Below are positions 47,634-56,067 of a DNA stretch of 64,000 nt, piece after piece. The stretch comes from Serratia liquefaciens (lineage in GTDB: Bacteria > Pseudomonadota > Gammaproteobacteria > Enterobacterales > Enterobacteriaceae): assembly GCF_027594825.1 (NCBI RefSeq), contig NZ_CP088930.1, forward strand, positions 3,843,019-3,907,018, written 5' to 3'. How positions within the stretch are numbered: position 1 is the stretch's first letter; the number at the start of each line of letters is the position of its first letter. The notes below the pieces were generated by a model. That model did not search any database, was not told the DNA's origin, and was given only the letters and a program-made list of their open reading frames with translations. A program made the position numbers and the translations under genes.

Positions 47634-48425
47634 ATGAACTTCAAGAAAATCGGGGTAGCGGCGTTAGGGGCGGTGCTGTTGATGGCGCAGGCCACGTCGG
47701 TGATGGCGGATCAACTACAAGAAATCCAGCAGCGCGGCGTGTTGCGGGTGGCAGTTCCTCAAGACTTCCCGCCGTTTGGCTCGGTAGGTACCGATCTGCA
47801 GCCGCAGGGTTACGACATCGATATGGCGCAGTATCTGGCTGACAAGATGAAACTTAAGTTGCAGCTGGTGCCGGTCACCAGCGCCAATCGTGTCCCTTAT
47901 CTACAGACCAACAAAGTGGATCTGGTGATTTCCAGCCTGGGCAAAAACCCAGAGCGCGAAAAGGCAATCGCTTTCAGCCGTGCCTATGCGCCGTTCTTCC
48001 TGGGGGTGTTTGGCCCTAAAGACACCGCGTTGAGCGATGCCGCTCAATTGGAAGGCAAGACCGTTGGCGTGACGCGCGGGGCGGTGGAGGACATGGTGTT
48101 GAGCGACACTGCCCCGAAGGGCGCGCAGATCAAACGCTACGAAGACAACAACACCACGCTGTCGGCCTACCTGTCCGGTCAGGTGCAATACATTGCTACC
48201 GGCAATCTGGTGGTGAGCGCTCTGGCGCGACAGAATCCGACTAAAGCGCCGGTGGCCAAGTTCATGTTGAAGGATTCACCGTGCTTCGTCGGCCTGCGCC
48301 TGGGCGAGCCGGCGCTGAAAGCCAAAGTGGATGAATTGATTGAACAAGCGCTGAAAGACAACACCCTGAATGGGTTGTCGGAAAAATGGCTGAAAGCGCC
48401 GTTGCCCGCCCATCTTGGCGCATAA
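47634..48425 (+). CDS. ABC transporter periplasmic binding protein, polar amino acid family
   Basis: 263 residues. Signal peptide of about 25 residues (cleavage after SVMA), then SBP family 3: VLRVAVPQDFPPFGSVG, GYDIDMAQYLADKM, KVDLVISSLGKNPEREKAIAFS. The conserved acidic and arginine residues that bind the amino acid carboxylate are there. The operon context suggests a purine-derived ureide or amino compound (allantoate, oxalurate, ureidoglycine) as ligand; this is inference. Confidence 0.9.
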   Translation: MNFKKIGVAALGAVLLMAQATSVMADQLQEIQQRGVLRVAVPQDFPPFGSVGTDLQPQGYDIDMAQYLADKMKLKLQLVPVTSANRVPYLQTNKVDLVISSLGKNPEREKAIAFSRAYAPFFLGVFGPKDTALSDAAQLEGKTVGVTRGAVEDMVLSDTAPKGAQIKRYEDNNTTLSAYLSGQVQYIATGNLVVSALARQNPTKAPVAKFMLKDSPCFVGLRLGEPALKAKVDELIEQALKDNTLNGLSEKWLKAPLPAHLGA

Positions 48426-48437
48426 CGGGAGCGCCTG

Positions 48438-49103
48438 ATGACCTATCAACTAAATTTTCCTGCGCTGCGGCCCTACCTGCCTGAGCTGTTGGCCGGTTTG
48501 CTGACCACCATTGAGTTGACGGCACTGGCCACCTTGATCGGCGTTGCGCTGGGGATTTTCGGGGCGGCGATCCGCAGCGGCAAAGCCAACCTGTTTAGCC
48601 GTACCTGGGGGATTTATGTCGAGGTGGTGCGTAACACGCCGTTTGTGGTGCAGCTGTTTTTCATCGTCTTTGGTCTGCCGAGCCTGGGGTGGAAGCTGAC
48701 CGCCGGGCAGGCGGCTCTGCTGGCGATGGTGATTAATCTGGGTGCCTACAGCACCGAAATTATACGCGCCGGTATTCAGGTGACGCCGAAAGGGCAGTGG
48801 GAAGCCGGGCGGGTACTGGGTTTTAGCCGCAGTCAGACATTTTTGCGCATTGTATTGCCGCCTTCGCTGCAGCGCATTTACCCGGCGTTGGTCAGTCAGT
48901 GCATTATCGTCATGCTGGGCTCATCGGTGGTGTCGCAGGTGTCGTTCGAAGAATTGACCTTTGCCGCCAACCTGATCCAGTCGCGCACCTTCCTCAGTTT
49001 TGAGGTGTATTTAGTGACGGCGCTGTTTTACCTGCTGTTATCGATATTGATGCGCCAGCTGTTACTGGCCGCCGGCCGCCGCTTTTTAGGGAGCCAGAAC
49101 TGA
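48438..49103 (+). CDS. ABC transporter permease, HisM/GlnP type (first)
   Basis: 221 residues, five predicted helices, VRNTPFVVQLFFIVFGLP and the EAA loop EAGRVLGFSRSQTFLRIVLP that contacts the ATPase. One-base TGATG overlap with the second permease. Confidence 0.9.
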   Translation: MTYQLNFPALRPYLPELLAGLLTTIELTALATLIGVALGIFGAAIRSGKANLFSRTWGIYVEVVRNTPFVVQLFFIVFGLPSLGWKLTAGQAALLAMVINLGAYSTEIIRAGIQVTPKGQWEAGRVLGFSRSQTFLRIVLPPSLQRIYPALVSQCIIVMLGSSVVSQVSFEELTFAANLIQSRTFLSFEVYLVTALFYLLLSILMRQLLLAAGRRFLGSQN

Positions 49104-49759
49104 TGCTGACTTTTACCGATTGGGACATTGTACGCAACCTGCTGCTGGCCGCGCGCTGGACGCTGTTGCTGTCGCTGACGGCGTTCTTTGGCGGCACGCT
49201 GGTGACGCTGCCGCTGCTATTGCTGCGCCTGAGCAAGCGCCGGTGGGCGCTGCGTTTTGTCCGCTGTTATGCCGAACTGTTTCAAGGCACGCCCCTGCTG
49301 ATGCAGCTGTTTCTGGCCTTCTTTGGGCTGGCGCTGTTCGGCATTGATGTCAGCCCCTGGACCGCTGCGGCACTGGCGCTGACGTTATTTACCAGCGCTT
49401 TTCTGGTGGATATCTGGTCTGGCAGCATCGCTGCCTTGCCCAAAGGCCAATGGGAAGCGTCGCGCTGTCTTGGGCTGAACTTTAGCCAGACCCTGGTACG
49501 GGTGGTGGTGCCGCAGGCGGTTCACATTGCCATTGCGCCGACCGTCGGGTTTTCAGTTCAGGTGATCAAGGGCACCGCGTTGGCGTCGATCATTGGTTTT
49601 GTCGAGCTGACCAAGGCAGGCACCATGCTAAACAACGTCACTTATCAACCCTTTAAAGTGTTCGGCCTGGTCGCGTTGGGCTATTTCCTGATGTGTTATC
49701 CGCTGTCGCGCTACAGCCATTACCTGGAGAGGAAGTTCCATGCCGCTCATCACAATTAA
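49103..49759 (+). CDS. ABC transporter permease, HisM/GlnP type (second)
   Basis: 218 residues. FQGTPLLMQLFLAFFGL and EAA loop EASRCLGLNFSQTLVRVVVP. Pairs with the preceding permease to form the heterodimeric channel. Overlaps the ATPase gene by 20 bases. Confidence 0.9.
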   Translation: MLTFTDWDIVRNLLLAARWTLLLSLTAFFGGTLVTLPLLLLRLSKRRWALRFVRCYAELFQGTPLLMQLFLAFFGLALFGIDVSPWTAAALALTLFTSAFLVDIWSGSIAALPKGQWEASRCLGLNFSQTLVRVVVPQAVHIAIAPTVGFSVQVIKGTALASIIGFVELTKAGTMLNNVTYQPFKVFGLVALGYFLMCYPLSRYSHYLERKFHAAHHN

Positions 49760-50483
49760 TCAGGTTCAGAAATATTACGGTCAGAACCACGTGCTGAAGG
49801 GCGTGGATCTGGATATCGATATGGGCCAGGTGATTTCGATTATTGGCCGTAGCGGATCGGGCAAGAGCACCCTGTTGCGCTGTATCAACGGGCTCGAAGG
49901 TTACCAGGAAGGCAGCATCAAACTGGGCGGCATGACCATCACCGACCGTGATTCGCAGGCGCGTGAGATCAGTCGCTCCATTGGCATGGTGTTCCAGAAC
50001 TTCAATCTCTTTCCCCATATGACCGCGTTGGAAAACGTGATGTTGGCACCGCGTCGGGTATTGAAGAAAAGCCCGGCGGAATGCCGCGAACTGGCGGAAG
50101 AGATGTTGAACAAGGTTGGGCTGGGTGAGCGGATGCATTATTCCCCGGCTAACCTTTCCGGAGGGCAGCAGCAACGGGTGGCGATTGCCCGGGCGCTGGC
50201 GATGAACCCGAAGGTGTTGCTGTGCGACGAGATCACCTCGGCGCTGGATCCTGAGCTGGTGGGCGAGGTGCTGAAAGTCCTGGAGCAGTTGGCCAAAGAG
50301 GGTATGACGCTGATTCTGGTGACCCATGAAATGAACTTTGCCCGTGAGGTCGGTGACCGGGTGGTGTTTATGCACCAGGGCAAAGTGTGGGAGCAAGGCG
50401 ACAGCCGCACGCTGTTCGCTAACCCGCAAACGCAGGAATTGAAACAGTTTATTGCTTCAGTTCGCGGCCTGTCTGAGGCGTGA
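49740..50483 (+). CDS. ABC transporter ATP-binding protein, polar amino acid type
   Basis: 247 residues: Walker A GRSGSGKST (about 38-46), Q-loop FQNFNLFPHMTALEN, signature LSGGQQQR, Walker B VLLCDEITSALDPE and switch His in LVTHEM. Drives the import system encoded just upstream; 56 bp before hpxJ and probably in the same transcript. Confidence 0.93.
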   Translation: MPLITINQVQKYYGQNHVLKGVDLDIDMGQVISIIGRSGSGKSTLLRCINGLEGYQEGSIKLGGMTITDRDSQAREISRSIGMVFQNFNLFPHMTALENVMLAPRRVLKKSPAECRELAEEMLNKVGLGERMHYSPANLSGGQQQRVAIARALAMNPKVLLCDEITSALDPELVGEVLKVLEQLAKEGMTLILVTHEMNFAREVGDRVVFMHQGKVWEQGDSRTLFANPQTQELKQFIASVRGLSEA

Positions 50484-50539
50484 CACGCCATGGGCCGCGA
50501 GCTGAGTTTACTGAGTTATTAAGCTGGTAAGGAATTAAC

Positions 50540-51781
50540 ATGTTAGATATTACCCAGTTCGATCAGATTAACCCACCAGCCCGTCTGCTGATGGGGCCAG
50601 GGCCGATCAACGCCGATCCGCGCGTGTTGCGTGCCATGTCTAGCCAGTTGATTGGGCAGTATGATCCGGCGATGACCGGCTACATGAATCAGGTTATGGA
50701 GCTGTATCGCGCGCTGTTTCGTACCGAAAACCGCTGGACGATGCTGATCGACGGCACCTCCCGTTCGGGCATCGAAGCGATGCTGGTCTCCGCCATCCGC
50801 CCCGGCGACAAAGTGCTGGTGCCGGTGTTTGGCCGCTTTGGCCATTTGCTGTGTGAAATTGCCCGCCGCTGTCGTGCCGAAGTGCACACCATCGAGGCAC
50901 CGTGGGGGGAAGTGTTCAGGGCCGATCAGATTGAAGATGCGATCAAGAAGGTACGTCCGCGTCTGCTGTTGACGGTGCAGGGAGACACTTCAACCACCAT
51001 GCTGCAGCCGCTGGATCAACTGGGGGATATCTGCCGCCGCCACGGCGTATTGTTCTATACCGATGCGACCGCATCCTTCGCCGGTAACCCGCTGGAAACC
51101 GATGCCTGGGGGCTGGACGCGGTATCCGCAGGCCTGCAGAAATGCCTGGGTGGCCCGTCTGGCAGTTCACCTGTCACCCTAAGCCCGCAGTTCGAAGAGA
51201 TTGTGCGCCGCCGCAAGTGCGTGGAGCAGGGGATCCGTACTGCCGATCATGCCGACGGTGACGATGAGATGATCTACTCCAACTATTTTGATCTCGGCAT
51301 GATCATGGATTACTGGGGCCCCGAGCGTCTGAATCACCATACCGAAGCCACCAGCATGTTGTTCGCCGCGCGCGAATGCGCACGGGTGATCCTGGAAGAG
51401 GGGCTGGACAACACAATAGCTCGCCACAATCTGCATGGTGCGGCGATGCTGGCCGGCATTCAGGGCATGGGGCTTGAGGTGTTCGGCGATCTCGAAAACC
51501 GCATGAACAACGTGTTGGGGGTGGTGATCCCGCCGCAGGTGCATGGCGAACAGGTTCGTCAGATGATGCTCAACGATTTCGCCATTGAGATCGGCACTTC
51601 GTTCGGTCCGTTGCAGGGCAAGATTTGGCGCATCGGCACCATGGGTTACAACGCGCGTAAAGACTGTGTGCTGCAAACCCTGACCGCGCTGGAAGCGGTG
51701 CTGAACCGTCTGGGCTTCGCCAGCAAGCAGGGGGAAGCGCTGCAGGCAGCCTGGAACACCTACGACGATGGGAGCCGGTGA
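50540..51781 (+). CDS. hpxJ: PLP aminotransferase HpxJ, ureidoglycine transaminase
   Basis: 413 residues, class V aminotransferase of the serine-glyoxylate/PucG group. LLMGPGPINADPRVLRAM at the start, DGTSRSGIEAML, FYTDATASFAGNPLETDAWGLDAV (cofactor Asp) and Lys201 in SAGLQKCLGGPSG for the Schiff base. Converts S-ureidoglycine to oxalurate with an oxo-acid as amino acceptor. Good AAGGAATT site. TGATG overlap with hpxK. Confidence 0.9.
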   Translation: MLDITQFDQINPPARLLMGPGPINADPRVLRAMSSQLIGQYDPAMTGYMNQVMELYRALFRTENRWTMLIDGTSRSGIEAMLVSAIRPGDKVLVPVFGRFGHLLCEIARRCRAEVHTIEAPWGEVFRADQIEDAIKKVRPRLLLTVQGDTSTTMLQPLDQLGDICRRHGVLFYTDATASFAGNPLETDAWGLDAVSAGLQKCLGGPSGSSPVTLSPQFEEIVRRRKCVEQGIRTADHADGDDEMIYSNYFDLGMIMDYWGPERLNHHTEATSMLFAARECARVILEEGLDNTIARHNLHGAAMLAGIQGMGLEVFGDLENRMNNVLGVVIPPQVHGEQVRQMMLNDFAIEIGTSFGPLQGKIWRIGTMGYNARKDCVLQTLTALEAVLNRLGFASKQGEALQAAWNTYDDGSR

Positions 51782-53055
51782 TGGCAGTGCGGTTAACCGC
51801 CCAGGAGGCGGAACAGGCGGCCGCACGGGTGATGGCTCGTTGCGATGCGCTGGCGGCGATCAGCGCCACGCCGGGCCAACTGACGCGGGTTTATCTGTCG
51901 CCGGAGCATCGGTGCGCCAACGCGTTGGTGGGCGATTGGATGCGCAGTGTCGGTATGCGGGTCTGGCAGGACGCCGTTGGCAATGTTTGTGGCCGCTATG
52001 AAGGTCAAACGCCAGATGCACCCGCGCTGCTGCTCGGTTCGCATTTGGATACGGTGCGTAATGCGGGCCGTTATGATGGCATGCTCGGCGTCTTGACCGC
52101 GCTGGAGGTGGTGGCGCATTTGCATCAGCAGCGGCGGCGCCTGCCGGTGGCGGTCGAAGTGATTGGCTTTGCCGATGAAGAAGGGACGCGCTTTAGCGTC
52201 GCCCTGCTGGGCAGCCGAGGCATTACCGGCCAGTGGCCGGCCGACTGGTTGGATCGCACCGATGCCGAGGGTATCAGCGTGGCGCAGGCGTTGCGCGAGT
52301 TTGGCCTGGATCCGGCGGCGGTGGTTGAGGCGCGGCGAGCGCCAGGTGATATCTGCGCCTATCTGGAATTGCACATTGAACAGGGGCCCTGCCTGGAAGC
52401 CGCCGATCTGGCTCTGGGCGTGGTGACGGCGATTAACGGCGCGCGTCGACTCCATTGCACCTTTAGCGGCGAGGCGGGCCATGCAGGCACGGTGCCGATG
52501 GGGCAACGCAAAGACGCCTTGGCGGCCGCGGCGGAGTGGATGGTGGCGGTTGAAGCGATAACCCGCACCCGCGATGAACATTTGGTGGCGACTGTCGGCT
52601 GTATCGAAAGCCTTCCGGGGGCGGTCAACGTCATTCCCGGTGAGGTGAAACTGTCGCTGGACGTTCGCGGTCCGCAAGATGGCCCGCTGGCAGCGTTGCT
52701 TGCACAACTGTTGGAGCGGGCGCAGGAAATTTGTGCTCGTCGCGGATTAGGGTTTGCCAGCGAGGAGTTTTATCGCATAAATGCAACGGAATGTGATGCA
52801 AATTTGCAGCAACGTTGGCAGCAGAGCGTGGAGGCGGTGCAGGGTCGCAGCATGGCTTTGCCCAGCGGTGCCGGGCATGACGCGATTGCCGTGGCGGCGT
52901 GCTGGCCGGTGGGTATGCTGTTTGTCCGTTGCGATCGCGGCATCAGCCATCATCCGGCCGAAGCCGTAAGCCAGGCTGATGTGGCGCTGGCTATTCAAGC
53001 CTACTGCCAGACCGTGGCCAGTTGGGAGAGTCCCGATGAATCTGCAGCAGTTTAA
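51781..53055 (+). CDS. hpxK: Allantoate amidohydrolase HpxK (M20 family)
   Basis: 424 residues. M20 di-metal hydrolase: GSHLDTVRNAGRYDGMLGVL (first His and bridging Asp, near 80-95), FADEEGTRF (Glu pair near 125), HIEQGPCLE (His near 195), GRAHAGTVPM-type GEAGHAGTVPMGQRKDA and the closing SGAGHDAIAVAACWP and RGISHHPAE. Releases ammonia and CO2 from allantoate to give ureidoglycine. An N-carbamoyl-amino-acid hydrolase would look similar; context decides. Confidence 0.91.
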   Translation: MAVRLTAQEAEQAAARVMARCDALAAISATPGQLTRVYLSPEHRCANALVGDWMRSVGMRVWQDAVGNVCGRYEGQTPDAPALLLGSHLDTVRNAGRYDGMLGVLTALEVVAHLHQQRRRLPVAVEVIGFADEEGTRFSVALLGSRGITGQWPADWLDRTDAEGISVAQALREFGLDPAAVVEARRAPGDICAYLELHIEQGPCLEAADLALGVVTAINGARRLHCTFSGEAGHAGTVPMGQRKDALAAAAEWMVAVEAITRTRDEHLVATVGCIESLPGAVNVIPGEVKLSLDVRGPQDGPLAALLAQLLERAQEICARRGLGFASEEFYRINATECDANLQQRWQQSVEAVQGRSMALPSGAGHDAIAVAACWPVGMLFVRCDRGISHHPAEAVSQADVALAIQAYCQTVASWESPDESAAV

Positions 53056-53536
53056 TCAGTTGCCCGTGGCGGAAGCCGAGCGTTTGCTGCGGCCCTGCGT
53101 GAACATTGCAACCTGGATAGCCTCCGTGATTGCGGCCCGGCCGTTCAGCAGCAGCGATGCCGCGTTGGCGGTGGCCTGGCAGGCGGCGCAGCGTTGGCGA
53201 CCTGAAGAGGTCAGCCAGGCATTGGCGCAGCACCCGCGCATTGGCGAACGTGCCGCAGGCCAGGGGCAAGAGGCGCAGTTCTCCAAGCGTGAACAGTCGG
53301 CGGTCAATGCCCGGGATCCGGAATTGGCTCAGGCGCTGCTGGTGGGTAACCGGCGTTATGAACAGCAGTTTGGTCAGGTGTTTTTGATCCGTGCCGCCGG
53401 TCGAGATGGGCGAGCCATTCTGAGTGAGCTGGAACGACGCTTGAACAACGACGTGGAGCAGGAACGGCAGGAAACCGCCGAACAGCTGCGCGAAATCGTG
53501 ATGCTGCGTTTTAAGGAGTTACTGAGCGATGAGTAA
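53036..53536 (+). CDS. hpxQ: OHCU decarboxylase
   Basis: 166 residues starting MNLQQFNQLPVAEAERLL at 53036 (20-base overlap with hpxK). FVNVC-like VNIATWIASVIAARPF, the catalytic HPRIGERAAG near 70 and VFLIRAAGRDGRAILSELERRLNND are the family signatures. Decarboxylates 2-oxo-4-hydroxy-4-carboxy-5-ureidoimidazoline to S-allantoin. Confidence 0.93.
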   Translation: MNLQQFNQLPVAEAERLLRPCVNIATWIASVIAARPFSSSDAALAVAWQAAQRWRPEEVSQALAQHPRIGERAAGQGQEAQFSKREQSAVNARDPELAQALLVGNRRYEQQFGQVFLIRAAGRDGRAILSELERRLNNDVEQERQETAEQLREIVMLRFKELLSDE

Positions 53537-53864
53537 TATCAGCACCCATATTTTGGATACTTCCCTGGGGAAACCGGCGGCAAAGGTGCGAGTCTGGCTG
53601 GAACGGGAACAGCAGGGGCAATGGCGGGCGATAGCCGAAAGCACCACCGATGCCGATGGCCGCGCCCGTGAACTAACGCCGAATGAGCTGCCCGCGGGGC
53701 ATTACCGCCTGCATGCCGACGTGGGCAGTTACTTTACCGCTGGTCAGCGCGAAACGCTGTACGCCACGGCGATCATCGATTTTGTCATCAAGGATGCGGC
53801 GCAGCATTACCATTTACCGCTGCTCATCAGCCCGTATTCCTATTCAACCTACCGGGGCAGCTAA
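53529..53864 (+). CDS. hpxT: 5-hydroxyisourate hydrolase (transthyretin-like)
   Basis: 111 residues. Begins STHILDTSLGKPAAKVRVWLE with catalytic His, has the arginine in DGRARELTPNEL and ends with the invariant YRGS tetrapeptide, which separates HIU hydrolases from transthyretins. No signal peptide. Overlaps hpxQ by 8 bases. Confidence 0.96.
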   Translation: MSNISTHILDTSLGKPAAKVRVWLEREQQGQWRAIAESTTDADGRARELTPNELPAGHYRLHADVGSYFTAGQRETLYATAIIDFVIKDAAQHYHLPLLISPYSYSTYRGS

Positions 53865-53901
53865 ACGCCCTTAGCGGTTAACCCGCATTGACGAGGTATC
53901 T

Positions 53902-55254
53902 ATGGCTCTGTCTCAGGATAAGGGCGCGGCTTCGTGCTGCCCGGAAGATGAAAAACTGCCGCTGGTAAAAACCTTCGCCTACGGCCTGCAACATATTCTG
54001 ACCATGTATGGCGGCATCATTGCGCCGCCATTGATCATAGGTTCTGCCGCAGGTTTAGACGCCGCGCAAATTGGCATGCTGGTGACGGCAGCGCTGTTTG
54101 TCAGCGGTTTGGCGACGTTATTGCAAACGCTTGGTGCGCCGGGTTTCGGCTCTCGTTTGCCGTTGGTACAGGGCGTTTCCTTTGCGGGGGTCGCGACCAT
54201 GGTGACCATAGTCACTGGCGACGGCGGGTTGCCTGCGGTGTTTGGTGCGGTGATCGCGGCTTCGTTGATTGGGTTACTGATTGCGCCGTTTTTCTCGCAG
54301 ATCATTCGCTATTTTCCGCCGGTAGTGACCGGCACCGTGGTCACGGTGATTGGGCTGTCGCTGATGCCGGTGGCGGTGCGCTGGGCGATGGGCGGCAACG
54401 CCAGGGCGGCAGATTGGGGATCAACCGGGAATATTGGCCTGGCGGCTTTTACGCTTGCGGTTATTTTGTTGCTGCACAAGGTGGGTTCCCCGGCGTTAAA
54501 ACGGTTATCGGTGCTGCTGGCGATGGCGGTCGGCTGTGTGGTGGCAGCGTGGGTGGGCAAGCTGAACTTCGCCGCCGTAGGCCACGGGCCCTGGCTGGCA
54601 TTCCCTGCGCCCTTTGCCTACGGTTGGCCAACCTTTGAGCTGAGCGCGGTGCTATCCATGCTGTTGATCGTGCTGGTATTACTCACGGAAACCACCGCCG
54701 GGCTGATGGCCGTCGGCGAGATTGTCGGTTCGCCGGTGAATGCGCGCCGTATCGCCAATGGGCTGCGTGCCGATATGTTGTCCAGCGCACTGTCGCCGGT
54801 ATTCAACTCGTTTCCGCAAAGCTCGTTTGCCCAGAATATCGGGCTGGTGGCGATCACCGGCGTGAAGAGCCGCTTTGTGGTCAGCGCCGGCGGGGCGATT
54901 CTGGTGCTGCTGGGGTTGATGCCGGTTCTGGGACGGCTGGTGGCCTGCATTCCGCTGCCGGTCCTGGGCGGCGCGGGTGTGGTGCTGTTCGGCTCGGTGG
55001 CCGCCAGCGGCATCCGCACTCTGGCCAAGGTCGAGTACAAGGACAACATGAATCTGGTGGTGGTGGCGACGGCGATTGCCTTTGGCATGATCCCGATCGT
55101 GATGCCGACCTTCTACGATCAATTCCCGAACTGGGTGCGCACTTTGCTGCATTCAGGCATCAGTGCCTCGTGCCTGGTGGCGCTGTTGCTGAACCTGTTG
55201 TTTAACCGCATTGAGGGGACAGAAGAAAAAACGGCGGAAGAAGAGCTTTCATGA
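53902..55254 (+). CDS. hpxP: NCS2 xanthine/uric acid permease
   Basis: 450 residues, about 14 membrane segments. QHILTMYGGIIAPPLIIG in TM1 and the NCS2 signature SSFAQNIGLVAITGVKSRFVV near 305-330. Purine-proton symporter; the xanthine/urate branch is likely from HIUase/OHCU neighbours, as in Klebsiella hpxPQT where the same three genes sit together in a different order. Followed by a GC-rich hairpin at 55261-55286 without T run. Confidence 0.9.
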   Translation: MALSQDKGAASCCPEDEKLPLVKTFAYGLQHILTMYGGIIAPPLIIGSAAGLDAAQIGMLVTAALFVSGLATLLQTLGAPGFGSRLPLVQGVSFAGVATMVTIVTGDGGLPAVFGAVIAASLIGLLIAPFFSQIIRYFPPVVTGTVVTVIGLSLMPVAVRWAMGGNARAADWGSTGNIGLAAFTLAVILLLHKVGSPALKRLSVLLAMAVGCVVAAWVGKLNFAAVGHGPWLAFPAPFAYGWPTFELSAVLSMLLIVLVLLTETTAGLMAVGEIVGSPVNARRIANGLRADMLSSALSPVFNSFPQSSFAQNIGLVAITGVKSRFVVSAGGAILVLLGLMPVLGRLVACIPLPVLGGAGVVLFGSVAASGIRTLAKVEYKDNMNLVVVATAIAFGMIPIVMPTFYDQFPNWVRTLLHSGISASCLVALLLNLLFNRIEGTEEKTAEEELS

Positions 55255-55293
55255 AGCAACGGGCGCGGTGTACCGGTACCGCGCCCGGAATGC

Positions 55294-56067
55294 TTAATCG
55301 TGGCGCAGGAAACTGTCGGCATCTCGCCAGGCCGGGAAGGCGCTGCGATAGCTTTGCAGGGTTTCCAGCGACAGTTCCGCGTCAAGCCGTGCGGCAATAC
55401 CGGGCTCCGCCTGCGCCAGCGTTTCGCCCTGTGGGCTGAGGATCAGGCTGTCACCGCTGTAGTTCAGACCGTTGCCGTCTTCGCCGACGCGGTTGCAACC
55501 GGCCACATAGACCTGATTCTCAATGGCGCGTGCCGCCAGCAGCGTTTGCCAGTGTTTGCTGCGTGGTGCCGGCCAATTGGCGACGTACAGCGCCAGATCG
55601 TAATCCTGCTGGTAGCGAGACCAGACCGGAAAACGCAGGTCGTAGCAGATTTGTGGCAGGATGCGCCAGCCGCGCCATTCGAAGATTTCACGCCGTTTGC
55701 CTGCCTGATAGTGCAGGTGTTCACCCGCCATGCGAAACAGGTGGCGCTTATCGTAGGCATGTACCCGGCCGTTGGGCTCCACCAGCAGGAAACGGTTAAC
55801 CGCGCCCTCGGCGGTTTTCAGCGCCACGCTGCCGCCAACCAGAGCGTTACTTTTGTTCGCCCAGCCGTGCAGCCAGTCAATTACCTGCTGTTCCGGCAGT
55901 GCACTTTCCCCGGCATCCATAGCAAAACCGGTAGTAAACATCTCCGGCAATACGATCAGATCGCGGCCACTCAAGGGGGCCAGCAAGGCGTCAAAATGTT
56001 GCAGATTGGCTTGGCCATCGCGCCACACCAGGGGTTGCTGCAACAGGGTAATTTTTAAAGTCGACAT
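55294..56067 (-). CDS. yafV: Omega-amidase YafV (nitrilase family; MtnU-like)
   Basis: 257 residues, C-N hydrolase fold with the triad Glu42 (LPEMF), Lys107 (YDKRHLF) and Cys141 (QICYDLRFP). Similar over its length to E. coli YafV, an omega-amidase acting on 2-oxoglutaramate and 2-oxosuccinamate. It overlaps mtnE by 13 bases and follows it; removal of the 2-oxoglutaramate made by a glutamine-dependent transaminase would drive that reaction. Confidence 0.94.
   Translation of the reverse strand: MSTLKITLLQQPLVWRDGQANLQHFDALLAPLSGRDLIVLPEMFTTGFAMDAGESALPEQQVIDWLHGWANKSNALVGGSVALKTAEGAVNRFLLVEPNGRVHAYDKRHLFRMAGEHLHYQAGKRREIFEWRGWRILPQICYDLRFPVWSRYQQDYDLALYVANWPAPRSKHWQTLLAARAIENQVYVAGCNRVGEDGNGLNYSGDSLILSPQGETLAQAEPGIAARLDAELSLETLQSYRSAFPAWRDADSFLRHD

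Noticed and set aside
55261..55286. Strong terminator after hpxP
   Set aside because: A 9-bp GC stem exists but with no T run on either strand; mentioned only under hpxP.
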